Below, piece after piece: positions 27,990 to 39,431 of a stretch of DNA of 64,000 nucleotides (its first letter is position 1; every line of letters starts with the position of its first letter). The stretch covers positions 310,001 through 374,000 of the forward strand of contig JALJCO010001058.1 in NCBI GenBank assembly GCA_023101725.1. Reading direction: 5' to 3'. A program made the position numbers and the translations under genes. The stretch comes from Atherinomorus stipes. Taxonomy: Eukaryota; Chordata; Actinopteri; Atheriniformes; Atherinidae. The notes under the pieces are model-generated. The model did not search any database. It was given only the letters and a program-made list of their open reading frames with translations, and was not told the DNA's origin.

Positions 27990-28854
27990 TAGGGCTGAAC
28001 GATTTTGGGAAAAAATCTAATTGTGATTTTTTTCACCAATGTTGCAATTGCGATTTAAAATGCTATTTTTTTTTTTTCACATTTTTTCCATGCAGTATCT
28101 CCCCATGAAATACAGGGAAGCAATCAGTTCAGCGTAACAAAAACATGATTAAACCAATTAATCCTTCCAGAAAGCAAGAACTTAAAGGATAACTTTCTTT
28201 TTTTTCAACCTGGACCTTATTTCTAGGAGTTTGTACGTGCATTTACTCACCGGTAAAATTTCTGTATCACTTTGACTCCTTCGACAGATATTAAGTTGAG
28301 TCGCCCTTCCTTTGCAATTTGTTGGTGTCTGGGTAGCGAGCTGCGTCAGGCGTGCGCACGGCCTTTAGAGTGCAGAGAAACCCCCCAAATAACCAACGGA
28401 GAGTTAACCTGAACTCACAGGACAATAGTGCTCGTTCGTTTGTTCATTCTACTTAAAGTATTGGCGATCAGTCTGTGATGATGCCTTAAATGTTGAGACA
28501 ATTTTGTTGTAAAGTAGCAATTTTTTCTAGGCAAGTTCGGCACAATACCTGATGCTGGTCTTTGTTATTTTTCCAGAAACCAAAATAGTCCGACACAGCT
28601 GATGTGCTGTTTTTCTTTGGAACTAAGATATCTGCAGAAGTGTCACTTTCAGTCACCGGTTCTGAGAAGCCTGACGCCATTACTATTGTAATGTCAGGGA
28701 GCTGATTCTGAATACGCATGTTCTTCAGCAAGCCCACTTGCGCTACTTTCTTCACATGACCAGATGATGTGGGGAAAATGCATGATGATGCATGCAAATT
28801 TACGCTAATTAAAATTGCTAGTTAATTGCAGATGAGATTAATTGTTCAGCTCTA
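27990..28854 (-). mobile_element. hAT transposon relic with perfect 8-bp TSD
   Basis: The element begins TAGGGCTGAACGATTTTGG and its other end, reversed, begins TAGAGCTGAACAATTAATC. ATCCACAT stands on both sides (27982-27989 and 28855-28862), a perfect 8-bp duplication that also fits the nTnnnnAn preference of hAT elements. The interior encodes, on the minus strand, only the N-terminal BED-finger part of a hAT transposase (separate entry); the catalytic RNase-H-like part is absent. It is an internally deleted, non-autonomous copy. Confidence 0.92.
28440..28700 (-). pseudogene. BED zinc-finger (ZBED/hAT transposase) fragment
   Basis: A minus-strand frame (ATG at 28797 or, more like the family, the internal ATG near 28680) reads VPKKNSTSAVSDYFGF and then VLCRTC, the BED-finger start and its Cys pair. 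The frame then stops at 28486. The expected His end (QHLRHHHR) is present directly after in another frame, so the finger is broken by a small frameshift. The tryptophan usual before YFG is replaced by Ser-Asp. It is part of the hAT relic, not a host gene. Confidence 0.8.
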
Positions 28855-28862
28855 ATCCACAT

Positions 28863-29162
28863 CAGGACCTCACTAACAGTGGTAATTTATCCAGTTTAGG
28901 ATGTTCTCTTGTTTTATATAAAACAGTGATTTGGTCAATGTTGTTAGCTGTTACAGTTATAAATTGTTGCTTATAAATCAACTTGACTTGACTTGTATAA
29001 GCCAGTAATTTCAAACATAGGCTTTGCCTCATTAAGTAAATATACACAACTTGAAATGTATTTGTTTAGAATGTGGCAATGGCTGAGTCTTAACTAAATT
29101 TGACTGTGATACTCAGTGCTTGCAGAGGAACCACAGCTTTAATTGGATATTTGATCTGTGAT
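28863..29162. other. Short gene-free stretch
   Basis: AT-rich sequence with no recognisable element or exon. Confidence 0.4.
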
Positions 29163-29612
29163 CAGGGCTTCACGGTGGCGTGGTGGTTTGTACTGCAGCC
29201 TTACAGTAAGAAGGTTGCTAGTTTGAGCCCTGGCTGGGGAAGGATTTGAATAGTTCCTATACGCCTCCTCCCACTGTCCCAAAAAATCCATGTTAGGTTG
29301 ATGTTAGTGTGACTGTGTGGGGTCCTGTCACTATGCCTCCGACTGATCATGCGCCCTGGCCACTTGGCCACAGGGATGTCCCTTTGGCCTGAATGGTCAG
29401 CGCGGATGACTTTCACCTGGGAGTCTGGGGATCAAATCCCGCCCGGGCCCTCCGTTGCGTACCTTGCCACATTCGGTTAACTCAAAATTGCCTTTGGGAG
29501 TGAATGTGTGTGTGCATGGTTGTCCATGGTGTCCCTCTCACCTGATGACAGCTGGGATAGGCTCCAGCAACCCCCATGACCCTGAATTGGACAAGCATTT
29601 CAGAAAATGAAT
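29163..29612 (+). mobile_element. tRNA-derived SINE, interrupted
   Basis: The head reads GGCTTCACGGTGGCGTGGTGG (A-box region) with a B-box-like AGTTTGAGCCC about 45 bases on, as in a common fish tRNA-derived SINE. The 3' part (about 29474-29612) has the GCTGGGATAGGCTCCAGC block and ends AGAAAATGAATGATC. Between the two lies a 166-bp unit (29308-29473) that is absent at the same place in the copy at 39034-39268, so this SINE was itself a target of insertion. Confidence 0.75.
29308..29473 (+). mobile_element. tRNA-like SINE unit, copy 2, nested
   Basis: This block is the forward copy of the unit at 1841-2005. It carries an A-box-like TGGTCAGCGCGG, a GACT/AGTC hairpin and a B-box-like GGGATCAAATCCC. 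It splits the surrounding SINE between its TCCATGTTAGG and TTAACTCAAAATTG segments, which are nearly adjacent in the copy at 39034. This fixes the order: outer SINE first, this unit later. Confidence 0.72.
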
Positions 29613-29989
29613 GATCTGCATCCAGAGGAATATCTCACACAGCACCTTCAGAAATTCCAGCTTCACATCAGTAAGAAACCAACCTTAATTTGATAACAAC
29701 ACAGCATTTTCATCCTTTAAACATGAAGAATAAAAAAATAATTTTAAATCTAGAGAGGTGCCTACCACACATCATTCATATAGCCAAGTTTATCAAGTGG
29801 GAGCTTCTGTGTCTGATTGGTGCAGTGATTTATTAAAGCATGCAAACCTTTATGCATGTACAAGGCAAAACCTGAGTTTGTACATTGATCAAGAATTTAA
29901 GAACCAGTAATGGGTGGGAGCATCTTTTTGTTCTTAAGTACTCTGAACCCTCTTAAAGAAGTTTCCTTTTAATCATCAGAAATACTTCT

Positions 29990-30670
29990 CCAGGCTTGTT
30001 GAAGAACTTCAAAAGCCCTTTTTTGGATTCTGGCTTCCTTTTCCTGCCTTGATTGTGTCAAGAGGATGCTACACTGCTTCAGTAACGTTATGGTCCAAGC
30101 TCTAAGGAGGATTGATCACTTTATAGGACGTTCAGTCCAGTTCTTGTGTCTTTTGGCTTACATCAGCCATTTCCTGTTATTTCCTTTCCCCAAGAACGCT
30201 TCTTGACAGCCACCCTTCTATAGAGACAGCTTCATTCTTTAGCAAAAGCAGATGGATCGACTGATAGGGTCTTTCATTTGATTCAGGACATCACTTTTGT
30301 AACGTTCACTATTTATCAGATTTTAGGCCTGTCAGTTTTTCTTTTGTCCTCCACTTCTCTGGTTTTCTCAGAATTTTAAGGACCATACTGAGATATGCCA
30401 AGTTTTCAATCAATAGTTCTTTGGGAATCACCTTTTATATTTTCGAAAGATCCAACTAAAGAAATGAGAGAGACATTATGCCACGAGTATAACAGGCCAC
30501 TATAACAAAGAGCCTTAAGATTTATTTGAAATTTAGTTCGTAGTTAAGTTGTTTGTTTTGGGTAGACCAAACAAAAAGCACTGAAAGACAAGAAAGTTTG
30601 GCTCAAAGGAAATAAAATGTAAATGACTGAGAGATGAGGAAGAAGACTTTGGAACAGTACTGTGTATAAA
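29990..30670 (-). mobile_element. Tc1/mariner-like transposase relic
   Basis: Reversed, 30250-30100 reads like a Tc1-type transposase with many breaks: a GWLSRSVPKNA-like start, then VAVKKRSWGKE (family: VAVKKPFLRKGN), then a KRHKNWTE-like stretch and a decayed SDESKFELFG site. The right side ends with ACAGTACTGTGTATAAAA, close to the ACAGTACTGTGCAAAA end of fish Tc1 elements. The left end was not found. Frameshifts and stops throughout mean it is dead. Confidence 0.6.
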
Positions 30671-31118
30671 AAGCCAAATTGTGGTTTTGATGAGATCAAT
30701 TAATTAGTCATAAAATAAACTCCAAATTAGTTTAATCCTTGCTGTAATTCTTTTCAACTCTTTATAATAACTATTTGTATTGGATATTTATGTGATAATT
30801 GTGAGGTTAGTGCTGGCTGTGCAGTAATTTGCATCTAAGTAACGATAAAGACATCCTTGAAATAAGGTAGCAGGTGTTCAGAGACAAACATTTTCAGCAG
30901 TTTAGAGAGAACTGGAACAAGGCTAATCACCATGTGGCTGCTAATCTCACCAGCCTGCTCCAGTTTTACAACAGGTCTTAATAACAGTTTTCCATCTATC
31001 CATGACTCCATTCTAATTGATCCAGTTTAGATAGATACTTTCACAATTGAACATTTTGTGTCAGGACACTTTTTTGCACAACAAATTTGAGAAGATTCCC
31101 TGAAGTGTGTGTTATATT

Positions 31119-31145
31119 GGGGGGGGGGGGGGGGGGGGGGGGGGG
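31119..31145. repeat. G27 homopolymer
   Basis: Twenty-seven consecutive G residues. The glycine or proline runs in frames that cross it are artefacts. Confidence 0.97.
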
Positions 31146-31430
31146 TAAAGAGAAAAGAAAGTAGTTTTTTGGACATAAAGCATTTTATCAATTGTAACAA
31201 AATGTGGAAGCAGGATCTGGTCAACCACCTACCCCCCCATGAAGCCATTTTTATGGAGTGGGGATGGAATAGGGATGTTGGTGAGATGTAAATTTGTACA
31301 AGCAAAAATAACAAAAGTGCACAAAAGCAAAACATTTTTTTAATGAAACAGGAAGTGACACAATACAAGATTTTAAAGAAATGCTGCTTCCACAGTATTC
31401 ATTGGTAGAAATGTTAATCCTGATACGGTA

Positions 31431-32221
31431 TACAGCCCCGATTCCAAATAAGCTGGACCATAATTAACATATCAGACACTGGAAATAAGACATTTTATCA
31501 TTTCATGAAATATATCAGCTCATTTTGGATTTGATGGCAGCAACACATACACATGTTTACCATTGTGTATGGTTTCCCTCTTCTTTAAACAACTGTCTAT
31601 AAACATTTGCATTTGTGGATTGCTTTGTAAACTGTGTTTTCAGACATTAATAAATCTGGGAATGTTCCTCAGACCATGTAATGTTTTCCAGTAGTCTCAT
31701 CACTGGTTTTAATGCAGTGCCACCTGAGGGCTTGAAGATCTCAAGCATCTAAATTAACATTTGTTTTTTATTTCCCATGCACACAGAGATTCCTGCTGAT
31801 CTTTTGACAATATTATACACTGTAAATGGTGGAATCTGTTCAAACATTTTTCTAAAATTGTTCTGCAATTGAAACAGTTTGTCACAGACTAACGAGCCTC
31901 TGCCCAATTTTATATCTGAGAAGCAATGCTTCTCTAAAATGCTCTTTTTTATACCCAGGCATATTACTAACCTGTTGCCAATTAACCTTATGTTTTTTAT
32001 TTGAGCCAGTTGCTTTTCCCATCTTTCACAGCACATTTTCCTTGTGCTTCTTTTCTTAGAGGTGTTGTTGCCATCAAATTTAAAATGTCTGAGTTTTAAC
32101 ATCTGACTTGTTGTTTATGATTTATTGAGAAAATGATATGGGTTAATGAGACTAAAACAATCACTGAAGTCTGTTTTATCTACATACTCAGCATCCAAAC
32201 TTATTTGGAATTGGAGCTGTA
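31431..32221. mobile_element. Tc1/mariner-type transposon relic, about 790 bp
   Basis: Terminal inverted repeats CAGCCCCGATTCCAAATAAG and, reversed, CAGCTCCAATTCCAAATAAG (18 of 20 alike), each next to TA (31431-31432 and 32220-32221), the mariner target. Inner text such as TCATTTTGGATTTGATGGCA and ACCTGTTGCCAATTAACCTT belongs to a fish Tc1/mariner family I recognise. A 117-codon minus-strand frame (31749-32102) does not give a transposase, so the copy is deleted and diverged. Confidence 0.82.
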
Positions 32222-35200
32222 ACTCTAGTGCTTTATATAAAAAAAATAAAATCTGGCATCATGACAGCAGAAATGTGGTCTGGCTACCTTGAGATGAACA
32301 AAATTGTGCTGTTATTTGTTTGTGCTGTTATTTTCAATAGTATGTTTGTTCTAATAATTCGTACAAGGTTTGATTTCAACAACTTTCGATCAGATATTCT
32401 ACAATAATTGAACATATTATTGCTATCAATAATAAGATAAAGAAATGTTTTCACCACTGCACAATGTTTTTCAGCAACCAGTAATCCACAGTGTACATTT
32501 GTTGTTTAGCCCCTACTGGTAATTACTTCATGTTCAGTGGAGTACATGATCCATCAACCTTTTACTGGCATTTTCAGCTTTTTGGCCCCACATGGCAAAC
32601 ACTAAGCAAGCATAATCAGCTGAAACACAGACTTACAATGAAATGAAAATCCTTGCAACTTTTAGTCGTCTGACAGAGTGATGAATGATTCATGGCCTGT
32701 GTCCTGGGTGTGGTTTAGGGATGACTTGATTATTTGTCAAGTAAAGAGAAAAGTTGGTTAAGCTCATGTCTTTGAACTATGATGTTGGGTCAGACAGCAA
32801 AGGCAGATATTTGCCCAGCAAATATTTTAATCCGCAACTAATCACTTGGTTGGTCCAGAGGGTGGAGGTTTGGGGAGGGTGTGTGTGTGTGTGTTTAGGA
32901 GGGGGGGCTGCTTCAGTGGCCTGGCACATTCTTCCTATCAGTGGCACACCCCTTTTTTTTTCCAGGGGAATTGTGGGAAGAGTCAAACTCAACAACATCA
33001 GATGTGAGCCAGGAGGTTTTCAGTCAGGTTATGCTGAAAGACCACGTGGATCCATGCAGAGGCTTACAAAGCCACCAAACACCCATTAACAGCTGATCAA
33101 TAAGAGACTTGTTTTGTCATTGATCTGAATGTAAAATCTGCTGTGTAACCAAACGTTTTATGTTTTGCATGAAGAAGCTGCCCTCGAGAAGCCCATCTCT
33201 TATTTGCAGTTTGGTTTTCATTTCCTTTGAGTGGAACTGCTGTGCATGCACCACTTGCTCTAAACATTTTTTCCTCTGATGCAGAGAAGCACACTCTCTT
33301 ACGCTGTGGCACTCTAGATTGCTCAGCCTTTTGGTGACTCTTGGCATTTTGCTTATTATCAGAATGCTCTTAATCATAGTGGAGACAGTGCCAGTGGAGA
33401 GAGCGAACCGAGAGAGGCACGTCAAAACATCTTCAACCGTAAAGGACCAGACAGCAAGCGTGATGGGCAAATTAGTCAGAGGCGCTGCCTAAATGGATGG
33501 TGAGGGCACTGGGGGAGAGAGACGTGGAGAACGAGTGCGTGTGGAAATCGGTGAGGGAGCAGAAAACAGAAAGAGAGAAGGAGAGGAACCTTCTCCATTT
33601 CACCATTCAGCGGTGCCTCCTATTCCCGAAGCACTTCGCCAGATCACAACCCACTAACTGATAGAGAAATAAATTAAGGAAAGGCTGCACAAACAGATAT
33701 GATTCTGAGGAAGATTTAAGGAGTGGAACTGATTGTGCATGTCTGATTCCTGCACTTCAGAGTCCTCACCCGGGGGGCTTGGCTTTCAAAGCTGAGTGAC
33801 TTGCATGGAGAAAACACTCCATTAACAAAGTTCAGCTCTCCTCTCAGCCTCCCCCCTTCCCCTCCCCCTCTCCCCCACTACAGAAGACCTCTCCCAGGAA
33901 GCACAGCTTTTTTTCTTAACATTTTTCATATAGGCTACAGGAAAAAAAAAATTTGAAAAAGAGAACAGTTAACAGAAGGATGTACAGTCATGGCTAAACC
34001 ATCAAAGGATCATTTATTACTCACCAACTACTGAGATCATACCGACATGGATGTAAACAAAATGGTTCAGGATACGAAAGAAAGACAGCTCAGCCAGATA
34101 TACATTAAAAAAAGACTTTGCTGAAATAAAATTGAGTTTTATTAATTAATTTCCAGGTCACCAGTTCATGATCTCCATCTTCAAAGGCCTACAAAATGCA
34201 TATAACTTGATTAAAACTTTACTGAGCTGATAAACTTTTGCCTGTCCAGATTACTGCGTTGTCCAGATGTGCATGTCTGTTTTTAAAAGGACGGCTTATT
34301 ATATAGTTACAACCACATGTTTATTCTATTTAGGTCGCTAATTACAAACCTTTATGAAAACAGAGTGCATAGTCAAAAAATCTTAGTGCAGTGCTATTGT
34401 GTGTACAGATGCAATCTGAAACGTTTGGCTATTAATATCATAGTATGAGTCAATATTTAATTTATTTATAGGAGGAAGTAGTTGGACGAACACACTATAA
34501 TTTATTTTTTATAGGACTTTTTTTTGTTAGAGAAAGAAAGGAGGGAAACTTTTAAAAATGACCCATGTAAGTTTGCACCATGCAGGCAAGAACAACAAAC
34601 TCTGAGTTAAACCTAAAGTAGCTCACAACATTTGAAAGCTTCCAAGTCACCCTGCCTCCTTGGCCACTGGAATTCAAACTCAGCCTGCCCCCCACCCCAT
34701 ATTCCTTTCACACAAGGTGCAAAAATAGGGACTAAATGATAAACTTACTTATTTAGCTTTGGAAGAAGGAAGTTGCATAGCCAGCTAAATTTATTTCTAT
34801 TCCATACAGCTTAATTTGATTGTAAAATAAAAATGCTGACCTAAATGGTCTGTTGAGGAATATGCAAAATTACTCTTTTTATCTGTTTGATTGTTATTAT
34901 GATTATTATTTGTTTTAATGTTTTCTTTTTATGCAATTTTCTTCTGGTCTATACTTGTGTCTGAGTTTTTATATTGTGTAGATATTTCTCCACGTGTTTT
35001 CCCTTTACTTGTGATGTTTTTATCTGTTTTTACATGAAATTGTGGAGGGATTTGCTCAGGGCAAAGGGTCTTCAAAAGAAAGCAATTGTACAAACTCTAG
35101 ATAACACAGGCATTTTCCCTACATTTGGAATATTTCAGAGAAATTTGTTTAGACTTGACAACTACAGTACTAACATAATTCAATATCAAACACCGAACAA

Positions 35201-38200
35201 GAAAATGAGTCCACACTCTGGACGATGGTGTGATCAGATGTACTTTTGCTCTCCTCCTTTCTTGTCTGTTCCCAATAAGTTTAGCTAACTTTGACAATAC
35301 TCAACAAACATGATGAACTTATCAATTGTAAGCTTTAAGAGTTCAGGAATCTGGACATTTTGTGAATGTGATTTTTCCAGCATGGAATTTCATTTGTTTC
35401 CAGTCTTAATACTAAGCTGCTTTTGCTTCATAGATACTGGATGAAGGTTTTGAGCTTCACATTTAACTCAGCATAACAAAGAAGAAAAGTGATCAAAATA
35501 GATTAACTAATGAAAAAGATAAACTTTAACTGTTCAAGAAATGTTTTTTTCCTGCAGATTTACTCTGAGCTGTCTCAGATTGAACAACTCATGCATTCCT
35601 AAATAGCACCAAATGGTTAACCTCAGCAGAGGCAGTTCAGAGAGACATTGAGCAGGCAGCATTGAGGAGAGCAGTAGCTCGGGTCCAGAGTACGAGGATT
35701 AGAGTCATGGGACTAGGGAGAGGCAGGACCATTACCCCTCAGTGGAAAGGCTCAAACCCAGTGACTTCCTCTCAGATCAGATGGTGAGGAAAAGACTCAG
35801 AAAAAGAAGGAGATGCAGTGATGTAAGGGATGGAGTTTGTGGAGTATGCATCCAAGTAGAGGGCTGCAGAAGTGCAGAGCAATTAGGTGTGGTGGGATGG
35901 TGAAGCTGTGTTTTTATGGCTAGAAGAGAGTCTTGTGATCACTTTGAAAAAGTGTGTTCATAATCTCTGTGGAGAGGTTACAGCTCTGAGAATGATTGTG
36001 GTAATGGAGATGGAGATTTGTGACCATTACCACAACACTTCATTTGACACAGTCCATCTGTCCACTGCCCCCCCCCCCCAAAAAACATTTTCATAGCCCT
36101 GCATTACTCCACTAGGCTTGTTATCAGCTGAATGTGCTGCAGCTTTATCACTCAGCTCATGTCTACAGCTGAGCTCTTGACCCTTTAACTTGTCAATAAA
36201 GCATTGGAAATATTTGACTTTTTGGATTTCTTTGCATGGCCAAGAAAACGTTGAAGAGGTATAGAAACTAGGTGAGTGTTGATAATTGAGCAGTCTGCAG
36301 GCATGGAGCCCAGAGATAAGTGAAAGAGTCAAGAATTGAGTGTGATGCTGAGGCGAAGACCAGGCCCTTTATTTGATGGAGAAAAGAGGAAACGGGAAAA
36401 AAGAGCGGAGGATGTCTCTGAGGAGGAGAGATAGACAGCAGCAGAGCGAGGGACTCAGAGACAGACAAGGGGAAAGATATGGATGGCAGGCAGCAATTAC
36501 TGAGACTGAGGCTCTGTGCGAACACAGCCAAGTGTATGTGTGTGTGTGTGTGTGTGTGACAGTATGCGAGGAAGAGAGAGCCACATAGAGGTGGAGGAGG
36601 GGGGCAGCAGAGGGAGGATTGAGATCTCTGCCTGCCTGGGCCCCTGCTGACTCTCATACAGGCAGATCACAGACTCATCATGTCAGCTCTGTTTGTGGAA
36701 ATCCTCCCTCATCAAATGACAAATTTGCTACACGTTTACCTTTATCAGATCAGGGAAGAGAGGCAGAGGAGATGAGTGAAGAAAATGTGTGTGTGTGTGC
36801 GCGCGCGGGTGTGTGTTAATGCCTCTCTCTGTCACCGCTACCATCGAGGGGCCAATTACTTGCTCCTCCGAGAGCAACTCTGCCATCTCAGGTCTTTCAT
36901 TCAGCCACCCACCCGCACTCCTTCTCCTCCTCCTCCTCCTTGGAAACATCTGTCTCTGAATATGCAATGAGTGTGTCAAAGAAATTGCACCCACGTCCAA
37001 CACAAAGCTAATATTTACCAACATCAAACCTGTCTGTTCTGCCTCTAGTGCCGTGTACGCTGCTGAAGCAGGATGCCACCGGTGCTGCTGGGATCCTCTC
37101 CCCCTCCTGCTGTAAGATTACTGGCCTTGTTACTGACACCATGCCTCACTGCCCTCCTCCTCCTCTTTCTTCTGCTCTTTCTCCTCTCCGCCTCCTCTTG
37201 TAGCCATCCTCCTCTTATCATTCTTCCCCTTCTTTTCCTTGCTCCTCCATTAAGCCTTAATTAACTGGACTTGAGTCTCATCAGCTCTTTGCAGCTCTCT
37301 TGAATAAACATCAATATTGACCAAAGTTTTGCATGTCAGCTTAGGATATCTGGATTTCTATGGATCATAGATAATGAGCACATTTAACCTGTCTTTACCT
37401 GCTTGCCTTAATAAGAACATTTTTATTCTTGTGCGGCAGAATCCCAAGATCAATAGAGAGATGAGGACATTTGAATATCTGTAGCTCTGCTTTCTTTTGT
37501 CTTTTCTTACTTCTGAAGGCTTTTGGTAAAACGATGTTCATTAATTTTTCTTTTTAGGGAACTGCAAAAACATACTTAGCTTAAAATCTACCTTCAAACT
37601 AAATGTTTATATTTATTTCTATTAGCACAGTCCTGTAAAAAACAAAACAAAAACCATGGATTTGATCCTCAAACTTCTTCCCAAGCTTCAGTTCTTGAAC
37701 TGGTTCCATTCAGGATTCTTGGAACAGTTAGATTTCACAGCAAACCAGTCCATCTTCTCACCAGTTTTGAATGATTGTAAATAAGGATTAATCATTCAGA
37801 GGGTTTCCAAAATATATTTTTAAAAAATCTGTTTATTTAGGAGACAATCCACCTTGTCAAGCTTCTTGCAAAGAATTTTTTTTATTAGACATTATCCTTT
37901 TATTATGCAAAGGAAAGCAAAAACTACCACCTCCTAATTGGAAGGATGTTCTGCTTTTCTCTTGGTCAGAGCTTCACCAACTGGCTCTCCTTTAGTGTTG
38001 TATGAGAGCATCATCCACTGTTATTAGAGGCAGAGGTTTTGTAGTCAGCCCCAGTGATTTTCAGTGGTACTGCACTAATGGGCTTCACATCCAGCCATTT
38101 GATATGTCAGTCTTTCCCATACAGTCTAACCAGCTGGGCTTCACATAAGTATGTTAATGGTATACAATGATCAGGTAGTCCATATAAACTGCTGAGTACT

Positions 38201-39033
38201 TTTTTGAAAGTGCTTGCCTTTGTCCGAACAGTTTCTGTGGACAACTTTGCATCTGGTTATATAACGCATCAGATTAGATATCAGATTATCATCAGACTAC
38301 TTTTACAGCTGTGTTTCTCATGTTTCCCAGTCATCTTCCCCTGGAACATGCAGCCTGTCATGTTTTCAATGTTTCTCTGCTGAATGTTTCATTAAGAGGC
38401 TTTTGCAACATCACTGACAGATTGATGAGCTGACTCTTTTGAGCACCACAGATTTTCTACAAATTTGTGTCTTCCTTCCACATCCAAACAGTTTTTGGAC
38501 ATTGAACATTTTAGTAAACACCTTTGAGGCTAAAACTTTTTAACTGACTCCAGCTTTCATGTCTGGACTAGAAAACTGGGGTTTGGGGTTTGGGGCTTGC
38601 AGCGCCATTGTGCATCATATCTTCTTGGTTTAATGTTACAAATATGTGCAGATTTGCCTCTTGGCAAATATAGCGCTGGTGGAATCCTTGATTACAGAAC
38701 TTTTTATGTGTTTGCTCATAAATTTACAATACAAGCTGACTATATTAAGGACTGAAGGTGTCATAATACATCTGGCTACATAAAGCAACACTCTAAAGAC
38801 ACAAAACCCATCATCAAGACTTCATCAGTTAGACCTCAATTTGGATTGGAGAATTTAGAGATTGAGAGGGGTTTTAGCTGTAGAGGAGCAGGAACAGATA
38901 TTGGTGCTTGTGTGTAATTTGTCTAATTGATCAGAATAACATGGCAAGGAATGCAAAACATCTTGAAAATGGAACGCAGGTTATCTTAAGTCAGAAACAG
39001 ACTTGTGGTTATGATTTTGTGCAACATCATTTT
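32222..39033. other. Gene-free DNA
   Basis: No exon recognised. Contains GT arrays near 32880-32895, 36537-36558 and 36785-36800, a GAGA-rich stretch near 36,370-36,480 and a CCTCCT run near 36,920-36,940. Blocks near 33,300-33,900 and 36,500-37,300 are complex and non-repetitive. Sequence near 37,620-38,560 looks like old repeat DNA but I cannot name it. Confidence 0.4.
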
Positions 39034-39268
39034 TCCCAAAATCCAAAGACATGCATGTTAGGTTAATTGATCACTCTAAATTGTCCCTAGGTAGGAATGT
39101 GAGCGTGCATTGTTGTCTGTCTCTCTGTGTTGGCCCTGTGACAGACTGGCGACCTGTCCAGGGTGTACCCTACCTCTCGCCTGATAATAGCTGGGATAGG
39201 CTCCAGCAACCCCTGCGACCCTGAACTAGATAAGCGGTACAGAAAATGAATAAATGAATGAATGAATC
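39034..39268 (+). mobile_element. SINE/LINE 3' half
   Basis: Starts CCAAAATCCAAAGACATGC and runs through GGCGACCTGTCCAGGGTGTA and GCTGGGATAGGCTCCAGC to an AGAAAATGAATAAATGAATG tail. It is the 3' half of the SINE seen at 29163-29612; the tRNA-like head is missing. It is better preserved than that copy and shows the uninterrupted order of the parts. Confidence 0.75.
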
Positions 39269-39405
39269 ATTTTCCCATGCTGTTGCACAGTATACAGTAT
39301 CTCACCTATGCCAATATATGGCCCAATAATAAAACAAAGAAAAAGGGAAAAAAAATGTTTCTGCAAATTATTTCAATGGTATTGTAGTTTTCTGTGGTTA
39401 TGAAT

Positions 39406-39431
39406 CCCCCCCCCCCCCCCCCCCCCCCCCC
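39406..39431. repeat. C26 homopolymer followed by (AAAT)n
   Basis: Twenty-six C residues followed by about five AAAT units. Confidence 0.96.

Noticed and set aside
31749..32102. 117-codon minus-strand frame
   Set aside because: It lies wholly within the Tc1/mariner relic and does not give a transposase.
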